A DNA stretch of 64,000 nt. Source: Hetaerina americana (Eukaryota; Arthropoda; Insecta; Odonata; Calopterygidae). Position numbers and translations under genes: made by a program. The notes below the pieces were generated by a model, which saw nothing but the letters and a program-made list of their open reading frames with translations, did not search any database and was not told the DNA's origin. The stretch spans positions 63,255,090-63,319,089 of the forward strand of contig JAKTNV010000006.1 in the NCBI GenBank assembly GCA_022747635.1, in the 5' to 3' direction. The number at the start of each line of letters is the position of its first letter. Position 1 is the stretch's first letter. Below are positions 35,061 through 47,077 of the stretch, one piece after another.

Positions 35061-38000
35061 TCCGTAAACGAACGCAGGAGACCACTGGGGCGTCTGGGCG
35101 TATCTCACGGGCTTTACGTAATGCAGCGGCCGAGTGACGCTACATTAGACGTCTTAAGTGATCGTGGCGATCTCGGTGGCGACCGGTAGTCGCGGATTCA
35201 ATGGGCAATATAACCCTTCCAGTCTGTGATCTATTTCGAGCAATGGAAATTCTAATGCGGATCCGGTTTCTCGAGTGGATGGAAATGCAAAAGAACTTGA
35301 TGTTACTTTGACGAATAAATGAACTTCCTTCTCGCAATGGCAGGTGATTCGTTTGGAAAATACAATGTCTAAGGGATTACCATTTCTAAAAACTTTTCGA
35401 AAAGAGAACGATATACAATTAAAAATCTAAAAAAAATTCTCTGGAGACAAGGCTGAAGTCCTGGATAAATAATATCTATTTTCATTAATCCTTAAATACA
35501 GCTGTTTGTTTATTGCTCACAGAATTATCTTGATGAATTTCCATTTGAAAAATTATTATATAGACAAAATATTTTGTTCTTTCAGTCATGAATAATAAAT
35601 AAAGGCTACAACAGAACAATAGGAAAATGTTAGAGGGTCCCAGGTCCCGGCACTTGACTATAATAATGTAGGGCGTCAGTAACTGTATGCTCCATGGACT
35701 GAGTCATTACACTTCAACCACTGCTGTAATAATTAGGAGGCTGGGTAACAAACTTGAGGCAATGAGATAAACGAAAACGAGTTCCAGCAACTGAGTAATA
35801 ATCAGCAAGGAAGTTCCCAACAGAAAGACATGCACTGGTTTTATTGAATAGAATGGAAAATAATACGTGTTCGCTAAAAGAAAATAGAAACACGAGGCAG
35901 GAAAAACACCAGGCAGGAAAAACTCATAGCTATGAGAGTGGCGGGATTTTCTCATCAGCGATTTCTTAGAAGCTATTACGGTTTTATCTCCGGCAAATAA
36001 TACCATTCTCTCTTGCAGTTCCTACCACGAAGATCTGCCTGGAGCCGAGGCCTAATGGAATTCAATTTCGGGCTGTCCATCATTCTCCCGAGAGGTTTCA
36101 ACGGGGCACGAGTTCTTGGAAGACCCCGCCTCCCCCATTCATCCCATCAAACTCCCTTAGTTATTTTTTCCAATCGCCTATGACATGTTCATTAGGGACG
36201 CTTATTACGACCGTAGTCCCTTCGGCCAACAATGACCTTCTCGTGGGCCATAGCTTGGCACTCGCCCTTCAACCGTTCTCAATTTATTTGAACGAACCAT
36301 CGATCAATCAATCGATGGTGCGCCCTTTAACCTCACGAATGTGCAGCGATTCGTGCGGAATCGTTCGCTTGCACCGGCTCAAATCACTTGCCGTCAGCAT
36401 CCGCTATCTTTTGATCAACGTTGTTCCATCGCTGTGAGTCAGACAATGAGGGTCGCTCCCCCAAATCACCCCATTCAGTGTTCCAAGTTCAAAATGGGAA
36501 TTTGTCGGTTATCTTCTTATTAAACGGCTCGGTGCTGCAGCACCGAGTGACCCAGCTTCTCCCAGCGGCAAATTGGACTGTAGAGATGCAGCTGCATCCC
36601 GTGTAGAATTCCATGTTCACGGTGAATCATTGCCTGTAAGGTAGACAAATCTAAATATTAACTATTCCCAATCGCTCCCGTAATCGACAACAGTGTTCCA
36701 CCAGAAGTGTAATTTAATTTCAATTAATTTTTTTCTGTTTCTATTTCCTTGCAGCAAATTTCATAACATTTCCTTATCCATTCAGCCATTCCATTACTGT
36801 TTATTTCAAATACCAAAGTACTCAATGCTTTGGGGTCATGTAATATGAGTTGCTTCGAAATTTCGAAACTTAGCTCTTGTTTCCATTACCCGTAAAATTA
36901 TGATTTACCATCAAATGTTTTTGTCGTTTCACATAATGGTTAAATTTCATGCTTAAAAAATAATTTAACAAAACATAATAACGAATGTAACGGTTTTGTT
37001 TTTCATTTCGGTTCAACGATTAACCAATGGTTTTTACCTGAAAATTAATTTTAATCAGAAAACAGAACAACCTCCTTGAGTATAACTAAAGAAACTAAAA
37101 CACATAAACTTTGTTCAACATGCGTTCATAATATCCCTTTCAGAGTTATAAATGATAACATTGCAAATTAAATAACATTGAAAATCAATGTAGGAGTTTA
37201 TTTCGTTATTTATTGAAAGTAGGAGTATCGCACACATTTATTATGAAGTTATTCATCGCAATATTAGGTCGATAACATTATTGTCGACAAATTTCAAGGA
37301 AGCAAGGTTTGGTAAACAAGACAACTGATACATTTATGGGAGAAATTCCGTTATGAAGGAGAAATAACAGTGATCTCATGATAATAATGATTGCAACATA
37401 ATTTTGATGCTTGGAATGAGATGACTAAAATTGGAATCAGGTCCTAATAGACATTCTTAGGCCGTTAGAAGCTTCAAATTATTATGAAACATTCACGTTA
37501 TAGGTAATAAATTTCCACAAATACAAATATGCGATATATTTGCTTCTTTATTTGGCGGTGAGTTATTTTTTCTTGTTATTCTGTTTCTATCGATTTTATA
37601 TTGAACTTGTTAAACAGTAGTTACCCTATGTCAGCTATGAATAAACGACCATCATTACATGTTTTAAGGGTATATATTATTTTATTGCCTAATGAATTAA
37701 TATTTCCCCAATCCAAATTCCAAACAGTAATTGATTTGCTTCGTTACATTTATAAAAGTTTATATTATTTTTCTGCTGCGTTATAAATCAGAATGGTGAG
37801 TGAAAAAAAGAGAAATTAAAGGAAATTAATATCACCAAACACTAAGAAATAATGCTAAAGTAGGATATACTGTATCACACTGCCAATTAGCAAATTACAG
37901 CCAGTTATTTCTTCTAGGTCTTTAAAGTAGTGTTTCTAATTATGTTATTTTTCTTTTTCTACCGTAAAACGATCGCCAAGTATAAAATAAAAAGCAAAAT

Positions 38001-38375
38001 TTTTGGGAATCATTTGAAACTGCATTCTAAAAGTATCTCTACTGAACAGTTCTCCGAGGTTATTATATCTTGGAATAAGAAGCAATTTTTCAAGTTAAGT
38101 TTAATTGGACCGGATGTCGACTTTATCAAGGGAGTTCCTTTTGAATAAAATTCTGTTTGTTAGTAAAAAGGTTAAGAATTACTGATCCTTTGGCATGGAT
38201 AGGCCTCACAATTACGACAGAATAGTGAGTCCTTTAATATTTTTATCATACACTAACCAGTATCAAGAGCAATTATAGAATATATAATATTAACAAAAGG
38301 TTACGCACAGAATATTTCATACAACAATCTGTGCAAAGATCAATATAGTTTCATAAATGGGAGAGTAGCGCAGTG
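35061..38375. other. Unique DNA, no gene recognised
   Basis: Mostly AT-rich with a GC-balanced island at 36,000-36,620, where a perfect 20-bp palindrome (36,528-36,547) and a 9-bp inverted pair (36,296-36,319) lie. Short ORFs there (60-85 codons) overlap in different frames and match nothing I know. Confidence 0.45.
36528..36547. repeat. Perfect 20-bp palindrome
   Basis: CTCGGTGCTG followed directly by its complement CAGCACCGAG, centred on a PstI-type CTGCAG. Could be a dimeric factor site or chance. Confidence 0.9.
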
Positions 38376-38379
38376 ATTA

Positions 38380-39425
38380 CAACGTGAATATAAGTAGAAA
38401 GGAACGTCGAATATAATTAGGATGCCTTTGTGTGCTCCATGGCTTTTGAGAAGGTGAACGACCGTATGGAGAAGGCAAAGTTAATGGAGATATTCTGGAA
38501 TATTGAAGTGAACTGTAGGGATAATCATTTATTCAAAACCTGCATGTGAATCAGACGGCAGTGTTTAAGGGTAGCAGGGGGAGAATGTGGATGGGCAGTG
38601 ATTGGGAGAAGAGTGAGGAAAATTTTCCCGTTTTCGCCAGTGCCTTTCAACACACACAAGTATACTGAAGATGTGTTAATGATAGCATGGGAAGGGGATG
38701 ACCTGGGAATAAATATTGGATGTAAAATGATTAGGTTAAGAAAGGTTTCGGAGGATTAAACAACAATGATTCAGACAGTTATATCAGACTAAGGTTTGCA
38801 GTTATTATTGAGTGCTGAACAGGAAAAATGTGATTGACAAGGAATAACCACAAATGAAGTTACCGAGTTCTCGTGAAGTAGGAAGGCCAAATTGAATATG
38901 AAAGTAGGAGGGACTAGACTAGAGCAGATTGAGCAGAACATCTATTTTAGTGGATTTTAGAGGAAGAGGGACATTGTAATTGAGATATTAGGAGAAGAAT
39001 TTGGGACAGTGAAAGAGGCACTGGTATGCAGAAGAAAACAGATGAACTGATGTAAATATGCGAAAAAAATTATTGAACACCTCAGTATGAAGCGCAGTGC
39101 TTTACGGATGAGAGACGTGGTTTTTGAGCTGTGAGGTTTGAGGGGGATTTGAGGATTTTGAGATGAGGGAGAGAATGGAGAAAATAAGCTGGACACAGAG
39201 CACAAACGCCGAAATTTTGAATGGTGCCAACGAAGAGAGGACGTTGAGAGGGAAATCCGAGAAAGGCAGAGAAAGCGAATGGAGGAAATATTGAAACGCT
39301 GTGGGATTTTGAAATCCGTGATAGAAGGGAGACGTTGAATGAGTGGGATAAAGGAAGGAAGAGCGAAGTCCTTTTAGATACCATGAAGGCAGAGAGCAAT
39401 TACGAGGAAATTAATAAATAAATAT
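38380..39425 (+). pseudogene. Old RTE-type LINE, RT palm to C-terminus
   Basis: The plus strand reads, with many stops and frame changes, as an RTE reverse transcriptase: a CAFDFEKVNDRMEKAKLMEI-like stretch (about 38,430-38,490; motif A CFVDFEKAFDRVNWEKLINI), GGECGWAVIGRRVRK (about 38,576-38,620; matches GESGWAVLGRGVRQ), a KAKLNMKVGGTRLEQIEQ stretch (about 38,885-38,940; matches KGKLNIKIGGQKLEQVEQ), then NAEILNGANEERTLRG (about 39,207-39,255; TNEEVLGMVGEERGLLG). It is about 1 kb and collinear to the C-terminus. It lacks FADD-type catalytic text in readable form. Confidence 0.85.
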
Positions 39426-40395
39426 GAAGTTCCCGCGTAATTGACATATAAACAGACGTTAGAGTCGTCCAAAATCTACCTTTAGTATAGGTAAATTACA
39501 CGTAACTTGATTAATGAGTGAAATAAAATATATTTGGAATTAGCATCAAGTGGTCATAGTTTTGTGTTTTGATCATTCCTTATTTGAAGAAATCAACTCT
39601 TTCATATATGTTCAGTGGATCGGAACTTGTTGGGTGCATTAGAAAAACGGACATAAAATTTTATTGTCCTGATAAAATTACGGTTTTCTTTACGCAAACT
39701 ACGTTCGAAACAAAACGACGACATGTACATTTAAAAAAAAAGGCCAGAAACCTACGCAATGCAGTAATAGAGGTAATATGATTGAGAAAAGAATAGCGAC
39801 CCGTGGAATTATTTGATGCTTCCAGCTGTGAGTAACTCGTATGCTGAGGGATTGAAGTAAATATTTCCATGAGTTGTTTAATTATTCGGTCATGAAATCA
39901 TCATCAGGAATGCTTTTACAGTAATTAACCTGAATCATCCAGAATTAAATTCCAAAATATCATATCCGACTGGTACACTTCAAACTAAATTGTGAATCGT
40001 GATGATTTACAATGTGCACATTCTTTCGCTAAATAATTTATCTTCAAGTTTCAGTACTTCTGAACCCTGATGATAAATTATTTTATCGCGTAAATTAAAC
40101 TTGGCTCATATCTGTGTACGTTTACTCTTGAAAAATACATGATAATCATCCCGTAAATAAATCACATACCGATCAAAAGGGCCGCTTACCTAGGTGAAAG
40201 AGACGATTTACCAAAAGAACGACACCTTTGGTGTTATCGGAACCATGACTCTACGTCCTAGTAAATTTGAGATAATATCCTCTCATATACGCACGACCTA
40301 TTTCCCTTTCTACGACGGAGACGTGTAGTATTTAACACGGTGAATAGGAGAGCGAATACAAGACAGTTCCGCGTTAATACCTCAAAGACCAACAA
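39426..40395. other. Unique AT-rich DNA, no gene recognised
   Basis: Nothing recognised. Confidence 0.5.
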
Positions 40396-41135
40396 ACAAT
40401 AAGAGGAAGAAAAATGATAAGAGAGAATGCGGGAGGAGGCTTAGCGCGTGAGGCCACTCACAAGGGAGAGAGAAGCAAGAAGGAAAGAAAAGTAATGGGA
40501 GGGTTGGAATAACGGGCGGGTGGGAAGAGTTGAACACCAAGGCGAGGCGGAAGGAGACGAAGACACGGCTAAGAAGGGAAGTGACCAGAGGAATTAGCTA
40601 AGGAGGAAAGATATTCCAAGCTTGCGCTCAGGAGTTGGCGGCGCGCATAGGGAAAGCAGAGAGGGAATTGCGAGCGGACCGGGAGGCAGTTATGGGATGG
40701 TATGTGTAATAAGGGTTTCGGATGGCCTAAAAGGCCCCCGAGACGGTAATTAACGTGTCAGGAGCATACGAAGAGAGCTCGGGCGAGAATGTGTTTGCCC
40801 GTGTTCCGTTCGTTGCCTTAGTTGAGTCAAGGCAAAAGCGATAAGGCCTTCTTGTTCCCCCTACCCCATCCACTGCGGAACGTACGTGAGACGGCTACGG
40901 CGGTGTTATTAGAGGGAGAGGCGGGATTGAGGACGTTGGATGGTGGGGAGGGGTGAAAGGGTGGGGAGGTGTGGGAGGGGGTTGAAAGGGTGCGTGTTGT
41001 ACCGGTCCGGATATGGCTTGAACAGCCATAGCCTGGAGTGGGGGGGGGTGGGAGAGGGAGAATGGGGGAGGAGATGGCGGGGAAAGAGTGTGAGGCATGA
41101 GAAGACGGAGAGCTGGGGGTGGAAGGGGTGTGTTC
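40396..41135. repeat. Purine-rich, GC-richer tract
   Basis: G/A-rich plus strand, strongest at 40,900-41,130 (ggagggg, eight-G run near 41,041). Several 82-106-codon Pro/Ser-rich minus-strand ORFs overlap in different frames, the mark of a low-complexity artefact. Confidence 0.65.
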
Positions 41136-42220
41136 TGGATGACGCACCCAAAGGCACTCACGCGTGTTCCTCGCAACATATCTATGTGTTATTTGGCGGC
41201 GAATGCCTTAGAGACACCCTGACGAACGAGGTGGGTGGGATTCGGTGAAATGCTCGGGAGCAAAATCCTCTCTCCGCTCAAAATTACCAACAGCGTTTGC
41301 TCGCTTGTTGCATCTAGCATTTTCCCTAATTATGCGGATGGAAGTTTCCGATTCGGCCGGCTTAATTACCACAGAGAAACTGGTTTGAAACCAAAACAAT
41401 CAAAAAATGAAACAGAAATTCTTTACGACGATGACCTAATTGGGTATTTTTTTCTTGCCAAATTGGAATTCGTCTTCTTAATGGGTTAGTAATCCCGAGA
41501 TTGGTCTGTCACAGACCTCAAAAAATATCCTTTTGCCAACCAATCTTTTCAATACCTCACAGCTTTTCCCCACTCTCATTTTATATCGATGAGGTTTCTC
41601 TTAATCTTTCCCTTTCAATCATTTCTTTCGTTATTGTCTTCACTGATCTATCAAGCTTCAGAATTAGCTTTCCTCTTTTCCTGGCCTGTTACTTCTGTGG
41701 AGTTTTCTCGTCAACGGTTGATTGAAAACCACTTGATTAGATATTTTGTCAGCCCATGATTATACGTTAATCGGACGAAAAACATTTCCAATCTTTCTCA
41801 GTTGTTCAAATTACGTTTGAATATTCTTGGTAGTGATCGATAAGACAGGATCACATTTGATAAAAACGCACCTCAGGTTTCATCTATATTTTTAAATTTT
41901 AGAATATATTAAATGAAATATGTTATATTGACACAGCTTTCTCGATATGCTTAACGTAGGAATAAGAATAAAATCATGAACAATATATTTATTATTTTTA
42001 AATATATGTAATATAAATATATTTTTCCTTATGATAACCTGGAGCGCTTCTTTATCTTGCATGAGCCTTTTCTTATACATAATATACTCCCCAATGCACA
42101 TCACAGTTACTAAGCTTTTCCCTCTCTTACCTTACAAAACCCAATTCTCTTCTTTCCCCTTTCCCTCTTAACGTACATTCTCCCTTATGCCACGTTCATA
42201 AAATTCCACTCCGCCACAGC
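41136..42220. other. Unique AT-rich DNA, no gene recognised
   Basis: Nothing recognised. Confidence 0.5.
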
Positions 42221-42224
42221 AATA

Positions 42225-42442
42225 ATCAACCCTAAGGGTAGTTTGACGGCTTAAGGTAAAGTTGGCCTCATTGCAAGTCTTACGCCCTGTAAAACACACT
42301 CGGATAGTTCCTTCCCGTGTCGCATGTGGCTTCCCAGGAGAATCTGGTACTCGGGCTTATCTAGAGACGTCCACTTGGATCTGAAAACTGGAACCTACGG
42401 TTCATAGTCGAAAGCTCTTCCAACTAGACTATCACGCCTCTC
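42225..42442 (-). repeat. tRNA-derived SINE (type A), near full copy
   Basis: The minus strand starts near gaggcgtgatagtctagttg: tagtctagttgg fits an RNA polymerase III A box, and gtaggttccagttttc is a decayed B box. The body then has gagtaccagattctcctggg and ends with agggttgattattgctgtg. The SINE at 45.28 kb has the matching parts gggtaccagatcttccgggg and tgggttgattactgtg in the same order, so they are one family. Confidence 0.75.
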
Positions 42443-43595
42443 CAAATCATATTACCTTCCAATACTTCCCCCTAGTATTATCCTTAACACTTCTCCAAAT
42501 TTACTAAATATTTTAAATATCACCATTTTGTTTCAGAATCCAATTTATTCGTAAAAGACACGCACAACCTATTTCAATTTAGAAATGATGCCTGTCAAAT
42601 ACATAAGAATAATTAAAAATACGAGAATAATTTCGACTTTCACTAATAGCCTTAAATTCACTGATCTTTTAAAACTCATTAGGTTTCTTAATCAATGAGT
42701 TATTCCTTTTATAAGTTGACTGCTTACGCACATACCAGACTTAACAGCAAGCTGCAATAGCAGTGCGCCATTCGACCAGTCTTAAGAAGGGATATTTGAA
42801 TGATTTAGTGAAAAATAACTAGGATTTATTTTTTAGCTTATTCACTAATGGTTCATCAACCATCAAAATTATAGTCTTGAATGACACTTTTTAAATATTT
42901 AACTTTTTAAGACCCTGAAATTTAAAATACTAGGAAACCGCAGGTGAGGAAATATGAAGAAAATAGAATTTGAATATAATATCTAAGAGTTATTGGGGTG
43001 CTGAAGACTGGGATGAACAGCAGAATTTTAAGCTAATTTTGAAGAGAATGTAAATGATAATGCTCGGGCGACTCGAGATAAAATAAACAGCAATTGGATT
43101 AATATAAGAAAATTCAGTCCGAAAAGGCATAATTCTCCTTTGCTTGTAATTTTATAGCAATTCATTCATTATCCATCAAAAATGACATTTTCCAAACATC
43201 GAATGATAAGCAAAAATAAGTCCCTAAGAAGAGGTAGCGAAAGTATATTCTCCTAATTCACCGTACCGTCGTTTGAAAATTTTGACGGAAAAGAATCCTA
43301 ACATCAGACCAACCACTCCCAAGATAGGAATGAAACATTATTTCCCCCTTGACATGCATTAGGGCTCAAAGATACGGTCCACAAAGACGTGATCGGAAAT
43401 CGCGAAAATCCAGATATTCCCCCCCTCGCATCAAAGAGGGATATTCAAACGAACTTGAGGCCTTAAGGGAACTTAAAGAGGGAGGGAGGAATTATCCCAG
43501 GCGGCCGCGATGTTGATATTTTTGGAAACTGCCCAGTCACACTAACCCTTCCTCATAGGGGGAGGAGAGGATGGGGTATCCACAAGGAAAAAAAG
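42443..43595. other. Unique AT-rich DNA, no gene recognised
   Basis: Nothing recognised. Confidence 0.5.
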
Positions 43596-44480
43596 ACTCT
43601 GGGGTTCTCTCCTGAATCTCACTCACCAACTGTCTCGCTCTCTCTCACTCTCTCTCCATCTGCGCACAAAAACCCCACCCACCAATTCCCGAAAAACCTC
43701 ATTCAGCCAAAAAAGAAACGCTCTCCCTTTGAAACCTTACAACTGCCACAACCATATTCCTCAAGTAATTCCTCGCCCCAAACACCCACCTCTCCCTGCC
43801 GACCTACCCCTCATCCCTTCCGTCCATCTTTCATCCCCCACTCCGCACCTTCCCAACTCTCCGCCTCCCCTCCCACCCTTCACGGATTCCTCACGTTCAT
43901 TTCCCCTTTTTGCTCTCTTCCTCCCTTCTTCTTCTCCCTCTCCCACGCCAGGGTTCGTCAAAATATTTCTCCCCAACTCTGCTACCGCACTCTTTACCTC
44001 CAACCCTCTTCCCTTTTATACCTTATCCCAGAGTTGGGATATATCTCTAAAGGAACTCCTCCACCGCAGTCTTCTCTGCCTCTCCCTCGCCCCGTCCGCC
44101 CGCCCCACTCCCCCCTCCCGCACGTTCTTCCGATCCCCCCACCCATTACCGCTAACCCCCCACCCACTCCTACTTACCGTTCCCCTCACCCAAGCCCGCT
44201 TAACTCAACAAAATCACGCCCACACACGTGTCTGAACTCAAGAGCCTCCATCGCAGCCTCCATCTCTAACACTTCCCTACCCCTCGGGTACCTTTCTGAG
44301 ACGAGACTCCTTCCATCATAACCTCAACCTCCCACCACCCACCACGCCGCCTCTCCAACCCTCCCCACGTCCCTACTTACCGACCGGAAACCCCCTCTGC
44401 TACCCTGTGAAACCCTAGCGATTCCCTTGCTCCCTCCGCCTCCCCCTTCCTCAATCCGTTATCGCTCCAGATACCCTTTT
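43596..44480. repeat. Pyrimidine-rich tract
   Basis: C/T-rich plus strand for about 900 bp (ctctctcactctctctccat at 43,640-43,660; many cccacccc runs), the reverse of the other purine tracts. ORFs of 168 and 95 codons are Pro/Ser/Leu-rich in two overlapping frames with no domain; I treat them as artefacts. Confidence 0.7.
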
Positions 44481-45125
44481 GCACCTACAATCCAATAATA
44501 TGTAACCCGCACTTCTCCCAGCACACTCTTTCCTACCATCACTCAAGGGATCCGTCACTCCTTTCATTCCACGAAATATGGTCGTCGTAGGGCTCGTTCG
44601 CACGATCATATCGGTGCATTAATCAAATGAGGTAAAAATAAGTTCACTCAAAAGTTATGCCTAATTGCGTATGAAGGTCAAATGTACCGTATTGGTCTCA
44701 TTTATGTGTGTTTGAAAAGTGTTGGGTAGGGATCATTTGACCGAGAGAGGCAAAATTAGGGTGAGATATTGTAACCCAACTATCCCGTCAAAATGTGAGA
44801 TTATGGCAGGGCGATAGTGAAGGGGTATATACAGAATATCAAACGAAAGGGATTGGAATATGAATGTATGTGTATATTCATTAGTTTATTTAAACATAAA
44901 CATAAAGATATAGAAAATACTTCTCGAGTAACTCACAGACGGTAGACATTTTGGGGTAAAGAGCGTCTGCCCAACGACGTGTGAAATTCACTACCATGGT
45001 AGGGAGCTCAGTCCCTTTCCCTCTGTCGCCAATGGTTTCCTAAGACGTTTTGGTCCACAAAAAATTATACAGCTTCGGCCAAGCGTAGGCTATATATGAA
45101 TGTATATTTGTGTGTATGTATGAAT
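44481..45125. other. AT-rich DNA with a possible SINE scrap
   Basis: No gene seen. The piece at 44,978-45,015 (gtgtgaaattcactaccatg, gagctcag) resembles the 3' half of the type A SINE at 45,460-45,490 and may be a fragment of it. Confidence 0.4.
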
Positions 45126-45130
45126 AAATA

Positions 45131-45197
45131 ATATATATATATATATATATACATAATATGTATATACATATATATAAATATATATATATATTTCTAC

Positions 45198-45262
<65 letters not shown>
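45131..45262. repeat. (TA)n / tatatacatata microsatellite
   Basis: Alternating TA with occasional C and A interruptions; a pure (TA)n run occupies about 45,209-45,260. It precedes the SINE at 45.28 kb. Confidence 0.95.
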
Positions 45263-45263
<1 letters not shown>

Positions 45264-45280
45264 GCCTATATTCTGTTTTG

Positions 45281-45545
45281 GGTCGTGGTAGTCCAGGAAT
45301 AGAGCGTTGAACTACTGACTGGAGGGAGCGGGTTCGATCCCCGGCAAGCCTCTCTGGGGATCCTTAGTGCCACCTAAGCTGTATGATATTTCGGGTACCA
45401 GATCTTCCGGGGAAACCCAAACCGGCAAATGTAAAGGCACTGTCTCGCCTTCCCTAATGTGTGAATTTCACACGCCATCGAGCTCAGTTCTGGGTGAACT
45501 CTTTGGGTTGATTACTGTGTTTATTATACATGCTGTTATCGAGAG
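45281..45545 (+). repeat. tRNA-derived SINE (type A), best copy
   Basis: Starts ggtcgtggtagtccaggaat; an A box (gtggtagtccagg, 45,285-45,297) and a canonical B box (ggttcgatccc, 45,331-45,341) are 34 bp apart, as in a tRNA gene. The tRNA-like part is followed by a non-tRNA body of about 190 bp that includes gggtaccagatcttccgggg, aggcactgtctcgcc, gtgtgaatttcacacgcc and ctttgggttgattactgtg. The 78-codon ORF through it is not a gene. Fold and length rule out a functional tRNA: the acceptor stem does not close. Confidence 0.85.
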
Positions 45546-45599
45546 GAAGATATATTATGTAAGTGTGTGTGTATATACATATATATTTATTATTATTAG

Positions 45600-46878
45600 G
45601 TAATCTATCGGTTAAGGAAGGTTTTTGGATGGACGTCATTACTAATTAAATAATTTGCGGCCCCTAGGAAAACACAACATCCTACTCTACATTAGGTCCC
45701 ACTTCAGCTCTGAGTACTTTCTCCCTCCCTTCATCCCGTCCAACATCCCTATCCTGTTCCTTCCCTTTCCTCGTTTGCCTAACATTCTCCCCTCAATTAC
45801 AGTCTTCAACATCCCGCTGCCGGTCAATACCCCCTTCATCCACTTTTACTGCCTCCATAGGATTGCTCCCAACAAACCCCTCCCTTTGCCCACCATACCA
45901 AGTACTTCCTCGTTTGTTTTCTTCTCTGTCTATTTCACCTACTCTATTCTTCTCCAGACCCACATTTCAAAAGCCTCCAGTCTACGTCTATCCTCCTGCT
46001 TCAATGACCACGTTTCCGCGCCGTACATAGCTACGCTCCAAATTAAAGTTTTTACGAGTCTTTTTTAACATCCTTACTCAAAGTCCCCGTCATCAACTCC
46101 CTCCTCCTTGTGAAAGCCTCTTTGCCTAGCGCAATTCTTCTCCTTACGTCCCTACTACTTTGACCGTGTTGGTCCAAAACACTGCCGAGATACGTAAACT
46201 ATTCTACCTGCTCTAGTTTTTGCCCTCCTATTTTAATGTTAAGCTTAGCCTTTTTCTTTCTAGAAAATCGCAAAACCTTTGTTTTATTACTATTGGTTCT
46301 CATCCCATACCTGTCGCACTGAATTTCCAATTCACTCAGCAATGCTTGCAGCCCCTTGGCTGACTGACAAACTAAAGCTTGGTCATCAGCAAACCTAACT
46401 GATTTTACGAATTCCCCGCCTACCTTCATTCCTACCTCCAGTTCTTCCCATTCCTCTTTAGTCATTTCCTCTGCATACAGGTTGAACAGCAACGGTGATA
46501 ATGGGCAACCCTGCCTTACACCCCTTCCTAACACTGCCCATCCTGACTCCCCGTTTCCCACCCGCACCTGAGCAGTCTGAGACATGTACAGGTTAGGGAT
46601 TAGCCTCCTTTCCCTCCAATCTATTCCTATTTTCTGCAATATACTCATTTGTTTTTCCCAATTCACTCTATCAAACGCTTTTTCGAAATCTACGAAACAG
46701 GCAAATACCTCCTGGTTGTGTTTTGTATTCCTGTGGAGTAATAATCTTATTACTGCAATGGCATCACGCGTACCTCTCCCCTTTCTAAACCCAAACTGAT
46801 CATCCCCTAAGTAATCATTTGCCCTACTCTCTATCCTTTTGTTTATGATCCTGAAAACAACTTTAGCTGCGAGGGTTA
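45600..46878 (-). mobile_element. 5'-truncated RTE-type LINE, younger copy
   Basis: Nearly identical by eye to the element at 15.6-16.9 kb. Its 3' end (plus-strand left) is at about 45,597, beside an ATA-repeat tail, and its 5' end stops at about 46,878 just after aactttagctgcg, where a (TA)n tract takes over. The RT part is open from the truncation point to a TAG at 46,199-46,201 that replaces Gln of EQVEQFTYL. A 1-nt loss at about 46,060-46,066 (ttttttaac against ttttcttaac) then shifts the frame. Motif C is intact here (FADD). Confidence 0.93.
46199..46876 (-). pseudogene. RTE LINE reverse transcriptase fragment
   Basis: Open frame covering the RT palm: DFEKAFDRVNWEKQ, then the run from WRERRLIPNLYMSQTAQ, RQGCPLSPLLFNLYAEEMTKE (motif B), SVRFADDQALV (motif C, catalytic Asp pair), and ending KIGGQKLEQVE at a premature stop. 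Upstream the frame stays open to the 5' truncation near 46,876 (FGFRKGRGTRDA region). It lacks the endonuclease and the C-terminal domain in frame, so it cannot encode a working enzyme. Confidence 0.9.
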
Positions 46879-46881
46879 TAC

Positions 46882-46973
<92 letters not shown>

Positions 46974-47075
46974 TTTAAAATAGAAATATATCATATATAT
47001 TTAAATATACATAATATATATATATAATGCATATAAATCATATGTATATATACATTGTATATATAGTACATTATA
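46882..47075. repeat. (TA)n and TA-rich block
   Basis: (TA)n from about 46,885 to 46,970 with a tatcg break at 46,912-46,916, then imperfect atatata sequence to 47,075. It separates the truncated LINE from mariner copy 2 and supplies TA target sites. Confidence 0.92.
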
Positions 47076-47077
47076 TA

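Noticed and set aside
43729..44321. 168- and 95-codon Pro-rich ORFs
   Set aside because: Two overlapping frames of a pyrimidine tract, so the composition explains them.
45281..45350. Functional tRNA gene
   Set aside because: A and B boxes are present but the acceptor stem does not close and the sequence continues as a SINE body repeated elsewhere.
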